Shown here piece by piece: positions 7,366-16,900 of a stretch of 50,303 bases of DNA. This DNA comes from a virus: positions 1-50,303 of IMG/VR virus record IMGVR_UViG_3300023082_000013; one strand, 5' to 3'. A program made the translations under genes and the position numbers. The notes beneath the pieces were generated by a model. The model saw only the letters and a program-made list of their open reading frames with translations, was not told the origin of the DNA and made no database searches. The first letter of the stretch is position 1. Each line of letters begins with the position of its first letter.

Positions 7366-8279
7366 TGCGCAACCGTACCGAGGTAATCCGCTACAACGTA
7401 AAAGACAGGGGGCGCGACTTCACAGGCGTAGACCGTGACATCGATATTCCGGCGTTGGTGCTGCTGATCAATGGCCCGCTGGTGCAGGAATCCGTGCGCA
7501 AGGGCGATATCTACGGCTACATGGGCCACGGGTTCCGTGAAAAGTACGGGCTGGACCTGCCTGAGGCGATCATTGATCCACTGAGCGGCAAGACCGTTAC
7601 CCTGGAGCCTGCCGTGAAGACGGTGATGATCAAGGCCTACAACGACGGCACGATCGAGCACCAGCAAGAGTTTCTGCCTACCGCGGCCGGGCGCATCGGC
7701 TGGCGCCTGTACCAGGGTAAAAACTGGGGTTTCAGCTCCGTGTTCTATGCACCGCCCATCAACGGCAAGCGCACGCCCAAGAACTATTTCGGCATGGACT
7801 TCGTGCGTAGCCCCAACTACGACACCAACCGCGGCTATGACGCGATGCTGGACAGCACCGGCGCCGGCGCGCTCGAGGGTCAGAGCTTCGCCGAGGAAGT
7901 GGGCGCGATGATGGACAGCGTTGACGCGATCATGGCGGCCAACGAGGCGGCCGCTGAGGACATCAGCCAGGACTACCTACGCCAGTGCAAGCTCAATGAC
8001 GACCTGGTGGGGCATAACGCCAAGCTGCTGGGCATCATTTCGTCCCTCAAGAAAGGCCAGGCTGCAGGGTCAATGCTCGACAGCACGTCGCCCGCACTGC
8101 TGGAGCGCGGCTATACGTTCACACCGGGCAAGGCCAACGCCATGATGGACAGTGCCGCCCACTACATGACCGTGCCCCTGCCAGGCCTTGAGGAAGAACC
8201 TGAGGACAGCAAGACCCAAGAGGAACGCGGCTTGCTGCAGAAGGGTATTGCGCTGGTCAAAAACGTAATCGGGTTCTGA
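7365..8279 (+). CDS. prohead protease with motif-rich C-terminal tail
   Basis: A 304-residue protein, the predicted capsid-maturation protease. Residues 1 to about 158 match the serine prohead-protease fold: an opening LINGPLVQESVRKGDIYGYM strand-helix, a likely catalytic His in YMGH55G and a likely catalytic Ser in GFS124S125, comparable to the GxSS motif of T4 gp21. Residues 159-304 form a helical tail with four copies of M-L/M-D-S (161-164, 182-185, 237-240, 260-263). I infer that these are self-cleavage sites and that the tail is a scaffold-like part removed during maturation. The start overlaps the portal stop. Exact assignment of His and Ser is by eye. Confidence 0.8.
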   Translation: MRNRTEVIRYNVKDRGRDFTGVDRDIDIPALVLLINGPLVQESVRKGDIYGYMGHGFREKYGLDLPEAIIDPLSGKTVTLEPAVKTVMIKAYNDGTIEHQQEFLPTAAGRIGWRLYQGKNWGFSSVFYAPPINGKRTPKNYFGMDFVRSPNYDTNRGYDAMLDSTGAGALEGQSFAEEVGAMMDSVDAIMAANEAAAEDISQDYLRQCKLNDDLVGHNAKLLGIISSLKKGQAAGSMLDSTSPALLERGYTFTPGKANAMMDSAAHYMTVPLPGLEEEPEDSKTQEERGLLQKGIALVKNVIGF

Positions 8280-8281
8280 CC

Positions 8282-11200
8282 ATGACAGAACTCAACCATG
8301 ACGCCTCGGGGTTTCTGGTCGGCCCCCGACTGACTGACGACCTGGACAAGATCAGCCGAGAGCTGGAGCTGCTGCGCGATATCCGTGGCGACACACAGGA
8401 AACCGTCGAGCAGCTGGGCCGTCTGGTGGACGCGCTCAGTGGGATCGATGCTGTATCGCCCGCTGAGCCTACCCGCCAGGCGTTGGGACCACGCGGGCCA
8501 GACGATCGTTTGCCGCGCGACATGACGCCGGCGCTGCCTGGTGCTGCCCCCGACGCCCCGCTGGCGCCTGTGAGTGCACCAGGTGTGAGCCTGTCGCTCG
8601 CTCCTACAGACATCACGCCACTGATCATCAGCCAAACCCCAGCAGTTCCGGGGGTATCGCACCTTGCGGCGCCTCGAGCACGCGACGAAAACGGCCGGTT
8701 CGCTCCTACAGCACCTGCACAGCAGTCGATCGCCACCCCCAAGCCTGTCGTTGCAGATCCTGTGCAGGCGCGTATCGATCGGGAGAAGGTCGATCGCCAG
8801 CGCGACAAGGGCGGACGCTTTGGCAAGAGCGAAGACAGCGACAAGTCACCCTCGGGAGAATCGCGCTCGAGCAAGGCGTTGGGCGCAGCTTCCGAATCGA
8901 TCAAGAGCGCAGCCGAGGGCTTGTCGCACGGGGCTGACAACATCGATCCGGCTGTGTCTGCTGCCAAAGAGCTGGGCGGCATTGTTGCGCCTGTGATCAA
9001 CACCGTTAAACCGCTCGGGCGCCTGTTTGGCCGCGGGCGATCGCCTGAGGAAAAGAACCAGAAACAAAGCGTGATGTGGTATCGCCGGATCTGGGGCGAG
9101 CTGCGCGATACCAACAAGAAGTCGAGCGGCCGAGGTATGGGGCTGCTGATGACGGGCCTTCTGTCACTGATGGGCATGCTGCTGTCGCCGTTGCGTACGC
9201 TGGCCCGCATGACCGGCCTGTTACGCGCTGTCGGCGCCCTGGGAGGCTTGGCCAAGGGTCTGGGCGGTCTGCGTGGTGGTCGCGGTGGACGTGGCGCCAA
9301 TGGCGCCAGCGCTCCCGGCAAAGCAGGGCGGGCGGGCAAGGGTGGCAAGGCTGGGCCGGGTGGTGCTGACGTGCGCACCCGCCGTGATGCCATCAATGAA
9401 CGTGGCCAGCGCACGGCCGGCGCTCGCACGGTGCAGCGCAACCCCGAAACGGGCCGCTTCGAGTCGGTACCGGCCAAGGGGCGAGACGGCAAACCGTTGG
9501 TACCGGGCAAGCCAGGGGCTGCAGGTGGCGCGACCACTCAGAGCAAAGCTGCTCCGGCAGAAGCGAAGGCCGGCAAGCCTGGCGCAAGCGTTGCCGTTGA
9601 AGGCGCCAAGGCACCCAAGGACAAACCCGCCACTGCTGCCAGCGCCAAGCCGTCGAAGGTCGCGCGTGTGGCCAGCGGCGCCGGCAAGGTGGGTATGGGC
9701 CTGCTGCGCAAACTCCCGTTCATTGGCGCGTTGCTGGGCGCCGGCATGTTCGCCAGTGCGGCGATGGCCAAGGATGCCCCTACCGCTACCCCCGAGGAAC
9801 GCCAGGCCAACAAAACCGAACGCTACGGCTCCATGGGCGGTATTGCGGGCGGCCTGCTGGGCGGCGTATTGGGTCTGGTGGGCGGTCCTGCAGGCGCGAT
9901 CGCAGGCGGCATGCTGGGTGACCAGTTGGGTACCGCCGTGGGCGAGTGGCTCAGCACCGTCGATATGGACACCATGCTGGACAGCATTACCACCGCGTTT
10001 CAGGGCTGGGCCGACGATGCGACCAAACTGGCCGGTAGCGCGTTTGAGTACGTGCAAGGCAAGTGGGACAGCATGGTCACCGCGGGCGGCAAAGTGCTGT
10101 CGGACATGGGCGATTGGGTTAAGGAAAAATGGGGCAAGGTCGCCGAGACGTATTACAACGTCAAAGACACCGTCCAGGACAAGGTTCAGACCGGCAAGGA
10201 CTATGTAGCCAGCAAGGCCGCAGCGGTCAAGGATGCCGGGCAGAACGCTGCCTACAAGGCAACGGGCGGGCGCCTGGGCACAGAAGGCTCCGAAGGGCGC
10301 AAGGCTGAGCTGATCAAGGCTATGGATGCGGGCGGCATCACTGACCCGCAATCCAAGGCCGCGCTGATGGCCAACGCCGACGTGGAGACTGGTGGCTTTA
10401 CCAAGCAAGAGGAAAATCTCAATTACAGCGCCAAGCGCCTGCAGGAGGTTTTCCCCAAGTACTACAAGGACGCCGAGAGCGCCCGCGCCGATGCCGGCAA
10501 CCCCGAGGCGATCGCCAACAAGGTCTATGGCGGGCGCATGGGCAATACCGAGGCGGGCGACGGGTACAAGTACCGCGGGCGTAGCGACATTCAGCTGACG
10601 GGCAAGGATCAATACGCGGCCATGGGCAAGAAGCTGGGCATTGACCTGGTGAATAATCCTGAGCTGGCGACCGATCCGAAGTACTCCGCGCAAATCGCTG
10701 TGCAGCACTGGAAGGATTCAGGCGCCAACGCGCTGGCCAGCAAGGGCGATATCGTCGGCGCCCGCGTCAAGACCAATGGCGGGAGCAACGGCCTGAGCGA
10801 CGTGGAAGCCCGATACGGTAAGTACTTGGTCCAAGCGCAGGCCGGCGAACTCACCCCAACCCGTCAGGCCAATGAAGTCCGTGTGGCGCCTCCCGTGGCG
10901 GCCAACGATGCGATCACCCGCACGCTGGCCACCGTGAAGGGTCAGCCAGGCGCTGGATCGGGTGCAGCCCCTATGCTTGTCCCAGGTAGCGGGCCAATTC
11001 CTATCCCTGGCGTTGGCACGGTTGCAACTGCCAATCCGGCCGCGGGCGTTCCTGCAGGTGTGCCGGCAGCGCCCACGTCGGTGCTGGCCAGCGTCACCAA
11101 ACTGAGCCAAGCGCAGCCTGTGGGCGTGATGCCGATCCCGACGGCGACCGTTGCGCCAGTGTCCGTGGGCGCAAGCCCGTCCAGCTCGACGGCCAAACCC

Positions 11201-11458
11201 CTGTCTATGATGAGCACCATTGCGCCGGCCACCATTGCGCCGCTGCAGGTGCCCAGCTACAGCGCGCCGGCGCCGGATGCGTCACAGACCCGCATCACGC
11301 CCACCCCGCAAGTGGCCAAGCCCCTGATGGGACCGAATAAGGCCCCGTCGGCGCCGGCGCCACTGATGATGATTCCGCTGACCCAGAACCTGGCCGATCG
11401 ATCGATTGCGCACGCCGCAACGGGTGGGATTGGTATGGGGGGTGACGCCCGGCTGTAA
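8282..11458 (+). CDS. large virion protein with GH19-like muralytic domain
   Basis: A 1058-residue protein. Residues 1-300 are low-complexity and proline/alanine-rich, with R-D-x-x-G-R-F-like repeats at several places. A hydrophobic segment lies near 473-497 and a glycine-zipper run (GGLLGGVLGLVGGPAGAIAG) near 520-545. Residues about 660-860 look like a GH19-type peptidoglycan hydrolase: VE702TGGF (probable catalytic Glu), ENLNYSA, YKYRGRSDIQLTG and NGGSNG. One M-L-D-S site is at 565-568. It could cut the cell wall during DNA entry, as a tape-measure or injected head protein. The motif favours passage through the head. The C terminus is proline/alanine-rich. Confidence 0.75.
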   Translation: MTELNHDASGFLVGPRLTDDLDKISRELELLRDIRGDTQETVEQLGRLVDALSGIDAVSPAEPTRQALGPRGPDDRLPRDMTPALPGAAPDAPLAPVSAPGVSLSLAPTDITPLIISQTPAVPGVSHLAAPRARDENGRFAPTAPAQQSIATPKPVVADPVQARIDREKVDRQRDKGGRFGKSEDSDKSPSGESRSSKALGAASESIKSAAEGLSHGADNIDPAVSAAKELGGIVAPVINTVKPLGRLFGRGRSPEEKNQKQSVMWYRRIWGELRDTNKKSSGRGMGLLMTGLLSLMGMLLSPLRTLARMTGLLRAVGALGGLAKGLGGLRGGRGGRGANGASAPGKAGRAGKGGKAGPGGADVRTRRDAINERGQRTAGARTVQRNPETGRFESVPAKGRDGKPLVPGKPGAAGGATTQSKAAPAEAKAGKPGASVAVEGAKAPKDKPATAASAKPSKVARVASGAGKVGMGLLRKLPFIGALLGAGMFASAAMAKDAPTATPEERQANKTERYGSMGGIAGGLLGGVLGLVGGPAGAIAGGMLGDQLGTAVGEWLSTVDMDTMLDSITTAFQGWADDATKLAGSAFEYVQGKWDSMVTAGGKVLSDMGDWVKEKWGKVAETYYNVKDTVQDKVQTGKDYVASKAAAVKDAGQNAAYKATGGRLGTEGSEGRKAELIKAMDAGGITDPQSKAALMANADVETGGFTKQEENLNYSAKRLQEVFPKYYKDAESARADAGNPEAIANKVYGGRMGNTEAGDGYKYRGRSDIQLTGKDQYAAMGKKLGIDLVNNPELATDPKYSAQIAVQHWKDSGANALASKGDIVGARVKTNGGSNGLSDVEARYGKYLVQAQAGELTPTRQANEVRVAPPVAANDAITRTLATVKGQPGAGSGAAPMLVPGSGPIPIPGVGTVATANPAAGVPAGVPAAPTSVLASVTKLSQAQPVGVMPIPTATVAPVSVGASPSSSTAKPLSMMSTIAPATIAPLQVPSYSAPAPDASQTRITPTPQVAKPLMGPNKAPSAPAPLMMIPLTQNLADRSIAHAATGGIGMGGDARL

Positions 11459-11463
11459 CGGCC

Positions 11464-11477
11464 AAACCGCGCAAACC
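11464..11477. repeat. copy of a dispersed 14-mer (AAACCGCGCAAACC)
   Basis: An exact copy that runs into the terminator after the GH19 protein gene. Its placement between a stop codon and a hairpin recurs at 13873 and, with mismatches, at 42003 and 48583. Confidence 0.75.
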
Positions 11478-11499
11478 GCCACGCAATGTGGCGGTTTTT
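11473..11499 (+). terminator. intrinsic terminator after the GH19 protein
   Basis: AAACCGCCAC pairs with GTGGCGGTTT across a short loop and is followed by TTT. It closes the portal-protease-GH19 operon before the baseplate genes. Confidence 0.8.
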
Positions 11500-11539
11500 G
11501 TTTGTCACCATCCCAGTCAATAAACCGTTGTGGTGCTCT

Positions 11540-11872
11540 ATGGCTGACCTGGCTGACGATGTTTTCAATGTGGACCTGCTGTTTCGGATGATCGCCCACT
11601 GGCTGGGCACCAAACCGAACACTTATCTAGGTTCCACGTACGGCGCGCCACTGGCCGACCTGCTGCAAAAGCCGCTCAGCTCCCCGATCGCCGATGCCTT
11701 TCTCGCCAAGATGAAAGTAGACATCCCTGTGCTGGGGGCTCTGCCTGTGGGGACCATCAACCTGGAAGCCACCAACAACGGTATCGATCGCAAGAACTTG
11801 TTTATCAACATCAACGGCCGTTCGATCAGCGTTGATGCCCTCGTGGGAGAGGTTGACCGTGGCAGTTACTAA
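11540..11872 (+). CDS. baseplate wedge protein, gp25-like
   Basis: A 110-residue protein starting at ATG 11540 (MADLADDVFN). It has the size and layout of the T4 gp25/P2 gpW baseplate family: a start with an acidic helix, a YGAPLADLLQKPLSS segment, then a strand-rich end with VDIPVLGALPVGTINLEA and LFININGRSI. These proteins join the tube to the wedge and are needed for sheath contraction. Its stop overlaps the start of the gpJ-like gene by 14 bases, matching the usual gpW-gpJ order. Similarity is by eye. Confidence 0.65.
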   Translation: MADLADDVFNVDLLFRMIAHWLGTKPNTYLGSTYGAPLADLLQKPLSSPIADAFLAKMKVDIPVLGALPVGTINLEATNNGIDRKNLFININGRSISVDALVGEVDRGSY

Positions 11873-13262
11873 AGACGAATTCATTCAGGACGCGGTCAAC
11901 CAGATCGCGAACTACCCGACCATCGCGGCCCGGTACTCGATCGGCGATCCCTTGATCATGCAGATGATCGCGGCCAATGCGGCCATGCTGGCGCACCTGA
12001 GTGATCAGATCGATGTCACGGGCGCCGAGCCCTTCACCAAGTCGCGCGACGTGACCGTGCGGGCAGATGGCTCCGTGAAGGGCATCTTGCCGTTCGCAAC
12101 GCCCACCATTGCGCTGATCAAGGTCACCAACGGTTCCAACAGCACCATGCGCATCATTGCCGGGCGTGAGCTGATCGACCAGCAAGGGCGCTACTGGCTC
12201 GTTACAGGTGGCACCACCATGCTGGCCGGCGCTGTGGGCTACATGACCGCCAAACAAGTCAAATCGCGCGCCCTGTCGCACACCGTCAGCAAGTCCATGG
12301 CGTTCTACAGCATCGAGATACCAGCAGCTGAGGTGGGTTTCATTGCTGACGTGGCAGTGACCGGGTTCACGCTGTCGAACGCCTTCGCCAACGTGCTGGG
12401 CGGCGACATGGTGTTCAACATCAAGTGTGACGAAAGCAGCATCATCAGTGTGCAGTTCGGCGTGCAGAACCTGGCAGGCTATCAGCCGTCCGTGGGCGAG
12501 AGCATTGCGGTGCAGATCCTCGACACCGAAGGCGAGCTGGTGCTGACCGAGGCCATGAAGTTCGCCTTTCGTTACGCCGGCGCCAACGTGGGTAACCTCG
12601 AGTCGCAGCTGGTGCTCGAGCTGTCGGAGGTGACCCAGCCGGGCGCCGACCCGATGGACATCAACACGATGCGCGAAATCGGCTCATACCCCGCAATCTA
12701 TGACGAAAGCGCGGTATTTCTGTCGAACTTCGACTTTCTGGTGCGCAAAAAGGTGGTGCCGCTGACCTTTCTGAGTATCTGGAACGAAGCGCGTGAAGAA
12801 GAAGTGCGCGGCGCCAGTTACACCAACATCAATTCGATCTATGTGGCCGCGTCCAAGGATGGGGGCGACGACGACACGCTGCACAAGAACATCGCCGAAA
12901 TCATCCATCGTGCCGACAGCAGCTTGCGATATCGGCGCCGGGCGGTGGTGCCCTCGATCATGTCCGTCAAGCTGACCCTGTACATCACATCCGTATACGA
13001 CGGTGCCGCGGTGATCGAGCAGGTGCGCACCCTTATGCTCGACAAATACGGCGCCGGTTCCGCCTGGTCGCAGCGCGGGGAAGCCAAAATGCTCGAAAAG
13101 GACATTTACGACCTGCTGCGCAACAAAGTGGAAGCGCTCAACCCGCGGCTGGGTAACCTGGTGATCAACTCCATCACCAGCGCCATCCCTGTGGTGCTGC
13201 CTGAGCACCATCGGTACATCACGGACGCCAGCCTGACCGTTGTGACCGAGGAAGCCGAGTAA
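11859..13262 (+). CDS. baseplate wedge protein, gpJ/gp6-like
   Basis: A 467-residue protein starting at GTG 11859, where GGGAGAGG stands about six bases upstream. It shows the mosaic of the P2 gpJ/T4 gp6 baseplate family: an N-terminal helical part with an acidic segment, a middle beta-rich domain (about 90-300), and a C-terminal alpha/beta domain with RYRRRAVVPSIMSVKLTLYI. The wedge ring of gp6/gpJ controls baseplate opening and sheath contraction. It overlaps the upstream gp25-like gene and its stop codon overlaps the next start (TAATG at 13260-13264), so the three baseplate genes are tightly coupled. Confidence 0.75.
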   Translation: MAVTKDEFIQDAVNQIANYPTIAARYSIGDPLIMQMIAANAAMLAHLSDQIDVTGAEPFTKSRDVTVRADGSVKGILPFATPTIALIKVTNGSNSTMRIIAGRELIDQQGRYWLVTGGTTMLAGAVGYMTAKQVKSRALSHTVSKSMAFYSIEIPAAEVGFIADVAVTGFTLSNAFANVLGGDMVFNIKCDESSIISVQFGVQNLAGYQPSVGESIAVQILDTEGELVLTEAMKFAFRYAGANVGNLESQLVLELSEVTQPGADPMDINTMREIGSYPAIYDESAVFLSNFDFLVRKKVVPLTFLSIWNEAREEEVRGASYTNINSIYVAASKDGGDDDTLHKNIAEIIHRADSSLRYRRRAVVPSIMSVKLTLYITSVYDGAAVIEQVRTLMLDKYGAGSAWSQRGEAKMLEKDIYDLLRNKVEALNPRLGNLVINSITSAIPVVLPEHHRYITDASLTVVTEEAE

Positions 13263-13873
13263 TGGAGCTGATCCCCCTACAGCGCAGCGCGGTGGCCGAT
13301 GACGTTGAGGCCGAATTCAAGGCCTTGTTCCTGCAGCTGTACAAGGATCGTCTGGGCGACGGCGTGAACGAGCTGGCGCTGTACGGTATGCCGCATCTGG
13401 GCTCGATCGGCATCATTGAGCGTTACGTCTCCAATGATGGGCTGGCGGTACTGCGCACGACGACGGTTGACCAGATCCGCTATCTGTTCCATGCCTGGCG
13501 CTACAACAACCCCCAGCGCGGTACCGCGTTCCTGGGCGCCTACCTCAATGCGTTGTTCGGGCCGGTCTATACCATCACCCAGCTGTATTGCCACAAGAAC
13601 GGCGTTTACCCCACGGACGCACTGAGCCTGGGCGAGATTCAGGACATCGCCGGCAACCTTGATGACTACTACCTGACCAGTCGGCTGCGCGTCGATATCC
13701 AAACCCCGATCGTGCCCGAGCGGATCTTGCGCGCCAGCCGCACCGCTGTGGCCGCAAAGTTCGTGCTCGAGCTGCGCATTGCTCAGACCATTACCTTTGG
13801 CTACAGCCTGGCGGTACCGACGCGCGCGGTGATCGCCGGACGGTTCTCGACCACCATCCGGCCAGGGCGCTAA
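13262..13873 (+). CDS. baseplate/tail protein, gpI-like
   Basis: A 203-residue protein that follows the gpJ-like gene, the position occupied by P2 gpI, which links the wedge to the tail fibre. Residues about 30-130 contain LYGMPHLGSIGIIERYVSND and an FHAWRYNNPQRGTAFLGAYL helix as in such tail proteins; the end is beta-rich. Role and name are inferred from order and general similarity. The next gene is the tail fibre, which would attach to this protein. Confidence 0.6.
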   Translation: MELIPLQRSAVADDVEAEFKALFLQLYKDRLGDGVNELALYGMPHLGSIGIIERYVSNDGLAVLRTTTVDQIRYLFHAWRYNNPQRGTAFLGAYLNALFGPVYTITQLYCHKNGVYPTDALSLGEIQDIAGNLDDYYLTSRLRVDIQTPIVPERILRASRTAVAAKFVLELRIAQTITFGYSLAVPTRAVIAGRFSTTIRPGR

Positions 13874-13886
13874 AACCGCGCAAACC
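13873..13886. repeat. copy of a dispersed 14-mer (AAACCGCGCAAACC)
   Basis: An exact copy beginning at the last base of the gpI-like stop codon and running into the hairpin that follows. It has the same arrangement as the copy at 11464. Confidence 0.75.
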
Positions 13887-13908
13887 CCCGGAAAATAGGG
13901 GCGTTTTC
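13881..13908 (+). terminator. intrinsic terminator after the gpI-like gene
   Basis: CAAACCCCC pairs imperfectly with GGGGCGTTTT. A small hairpin with arms CCCCAAT/ATTGGGG-like (about 13922-13943) follows just before the tail-fibre start and may hold the leader of that gene. Confidence 0.65.
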
Positions 13909-13947
13909 GGCCCGTAGCATTCCCCCAATTATGAAATTGGGGGCACT

Positions 13948-16900
13948 ATGGCTGATCCGTTAATCATCAATCCCACGCTTACACTGGCGGGACAACAGGC
14001 AGCACTGGCAGCCTCCAATCAGGGTGTGTCGCTCAACCTGACGCATATTTCTTACGGCATGGGCAAGTACGCCCCTGTCGGCAACGAGGTCGCGCTTAAA
14101 ACCCCTGTCAGTATCAAGGTAAGCCTGGCGGGCGGCTCCCGTCCTACGCCCTACCAGCTGCGCATGCTTTCTGCCTGGCGCGAGAACATCGGCGGCGAGA
14201 AGGCCATCACGGAAATCGCGTTTTGGGCGGGCAACGTCCTGGCCTTCATCTGGTCGACGGCTGCTGGCCAGGCGGCCTTCACCAAAACTGATGGTGTGAC
14301 CGCGGTTCACTTCATCGACCTTGGGCTATCGTCGGTTCCGGCCGCCAGTATCAGCATCACCATCGACCCCCAGGAATCTGTGGCGCTGGCGGCGGTCGCC
14401 GCGCACGAGGGCGCCTCCAACGCCCACCCGGACTACGTCAAGCACTCCCTGTTCCCAGACGCCCAAGCTGACCTTTGGGCCGAAGTTGTCGGCGGTTCGG
14501 CGAACGCGATCGCCTTGACCATGCCCGCCGAAGTGGTGTTGAACGCCTACCGCAAAGGCCAGGTGTTCCGCTTCATGTCGTCGTATGCCAACACCTCGAC
14601 CGTCACCATGAACGTGAACGGCCTGGGCGTTAAGCCTGTGGTCAAGAGCGGTGGCAACGCCCTGATCCCGAGCGACCTCAAGGCCAACTCCGTCTATGAC
14701 GTGGTGTATGACGGTACGCGCTTTCAGCTCAACGGCGGCGTGGGCGGCGGTCAGTTCTACATCGAGTACCCGACAGCTGCAGCGACGGCCAAGCAGGTCG
14801 CCTATCAGGGCACGTACACCCCAGGCAGCATGATGGTGTTCGTGGGCGGCGCGAAGCTCCCGCAAAGCGGTTTCACGGCCACCGACGGCCAGAACGTGAC
14901 CCTTACGGCCGCCTCTGCTGCGAACATCGTCGTCGGCACCGTGGTAACGATCGTGGCGTTGAGCACCTTCGCGGTCGCTGACACCTACACGAAAGGTGAA
15001 TACCAGTCCTTTGCCGCCACCCAGGCGCAGGCGCAAGACATTGCGTCAGCCGTGCTCGATCGCTGGATGTCCCCGCAGCGCGTTCGCGAAGCCATTACCG
15101 CGCGCATCCAAGCATCGACCTATGACGGCGCTGTGAGCCGGCTGCTCGTGCCTGGCTCGTTCGGCTTGGGCGGTCTGACACTCCCTGCATTCGCCAACAT
15201 CAACACGCTGACCGTGAGCGGGATCTACGGCTGGGGCGCCGCCACTATCGGGCGTCCGGTCGACAGTGACGCCGGCGAAGTCATTCACATGGTGGGCGAT
15301 ACCGCGGCCTACGCCTCGCAGCTGGTCACCAGCCACCTGAGTGGGCGCACCTGGTTCCGTCGCAAGAGCAACAACGTGTGGTCGCAAGTCGAGCTGTTCC
15401 ACTCTGGCAACCAGCTGGCGCTGGGCACAACGCCGGCCGCTGGCCGCACCGCGCTGGAACTGGGTACCGCTGCCGGTGCTGACCTCACCACCTCGGACAC
15501 AGATGAAACCGTGGGGCGCGTGCTGCGCGTGGGTGACTTTGGCTTGGGCCGCAGGGATCTGCCCGACTATGTCGGCGATCTGAACGCGCTGGTGGCCACC
15601 GGTTTCTATTTTGCTGGTAGCGCAGCGACCAATGCGCCGGCCGGTGGTATCTCCGGGATGCTCATTGTTCTGACGAATGCCAGCAACAACACCCAACAGC
15701 TGTTTATGACCCAGGGCAGCACCCGTTTTTACCAGCGCTCAAGCGCTGCAGGCGTGTGGAGCCAGTGGGTCGAGTCGTGGCACACCGGTAACCTGGTCAA
15801 GACCACCAGCAACAGTGACGCCACCCTTGGCAGCATGCTCAAGGTCGGCGATTTTGGGATTGGGGCCAAAGCGCTGTACCTCAACAACGTGCTGGCCACG
15901 GTTGACGATGTAACCCTGCCCAACGGCATCTACGCGGCCAGCAACGCAACGACGGGCACCAAGCCTGCCACCTACGGCATCCTGATGCAGGAAGGCCGTA
16001 ACAACGTTGCAGGCACCCAAGGCCGGGTATGTCAGACCTTCATTGACGTTGATCAGGCCGTGGCGCCGCGGATCTATCACCGGGTTTATATCTCTGCTAC
16101 CTCGGCCTGGGGCGCTTGGGTAGAGGATTGGAACAGCTCCAACCTGTTCAAGACCACCAACGCCATGGACGTGACGCCAGGCGCAGTGACTCGGGTGGGC
16201 GACTTCGGGCTGGGCGTGACCCAGACGATGGGCGCGAACGCCATCACCACCGGTACCGACCTCAACAACCTGATCGTTTCGGGCTTGTACGGCCAGGCGC
16301 AGAACGTCCAGGCAACGCTGGCGCTCAACTACCCAGTGGCCAAGGCCGGCACTTTGCTGGTGCAGCGCGGTGGTAGCCAGATCGTCACACAGACGTATCA
16401 GGAATATGACTCCGGGCGCATTTGGTCGCGCGGGATCTACTCCGGCACGCCATCAGCGTGGGTGATGTCGTGGGACACCGGAACGCTCGTTAAGACGACC
16501 TCAACCCTGGACACCACCATTGGGCGTATGGTGCAGGTCGGCGACTTTGGTTTGGGTATCGACGGGGGCGTTAAGTTGACCTTTGCCACTGACGCTGACT
16601 GGGCTAAGCCTGGCGGCTGGAGTGGCTTTATTGATCTTGCCGCGAGCAGGGCTAAAGGCGTCACCACGCCTACGGCGGTCGGGTTCACCTCAAATTACGG
16701 CGCCTGGCAGATCCTGGGGCGTCGCGATTCGGGTGGCGGCTATATGGGCATCTACACCGATTACGGTACCGGGCGCATGTGGGTCGGCTATGCGACCACC
16801 AACACAGTGGCTCCTACCTTCCAGGAGATTTACAGCCGCGCCAGCGTACCAGCGTTCATGCAGACGCTGCTCGATGACGCGACCCAAGCCGAAGCGCAGG

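Noticed and set aside
8257-9537. Long open frame on the minus strand (over 400 codons) opposite the GH19 protein
   Set aside because: It lies opposite a convincing + strand gene, is rich in Arg/Pro/Ser as expected from GC-rich antisense sequence, and lacks recognisable domains.
12800-13262. M-L-D-K in the gpJ-like protein as a protease site
   Set aside because: Last residue is Lys instead of Ser/Ala, and baseplate proteins are not expected to meet the head protease.
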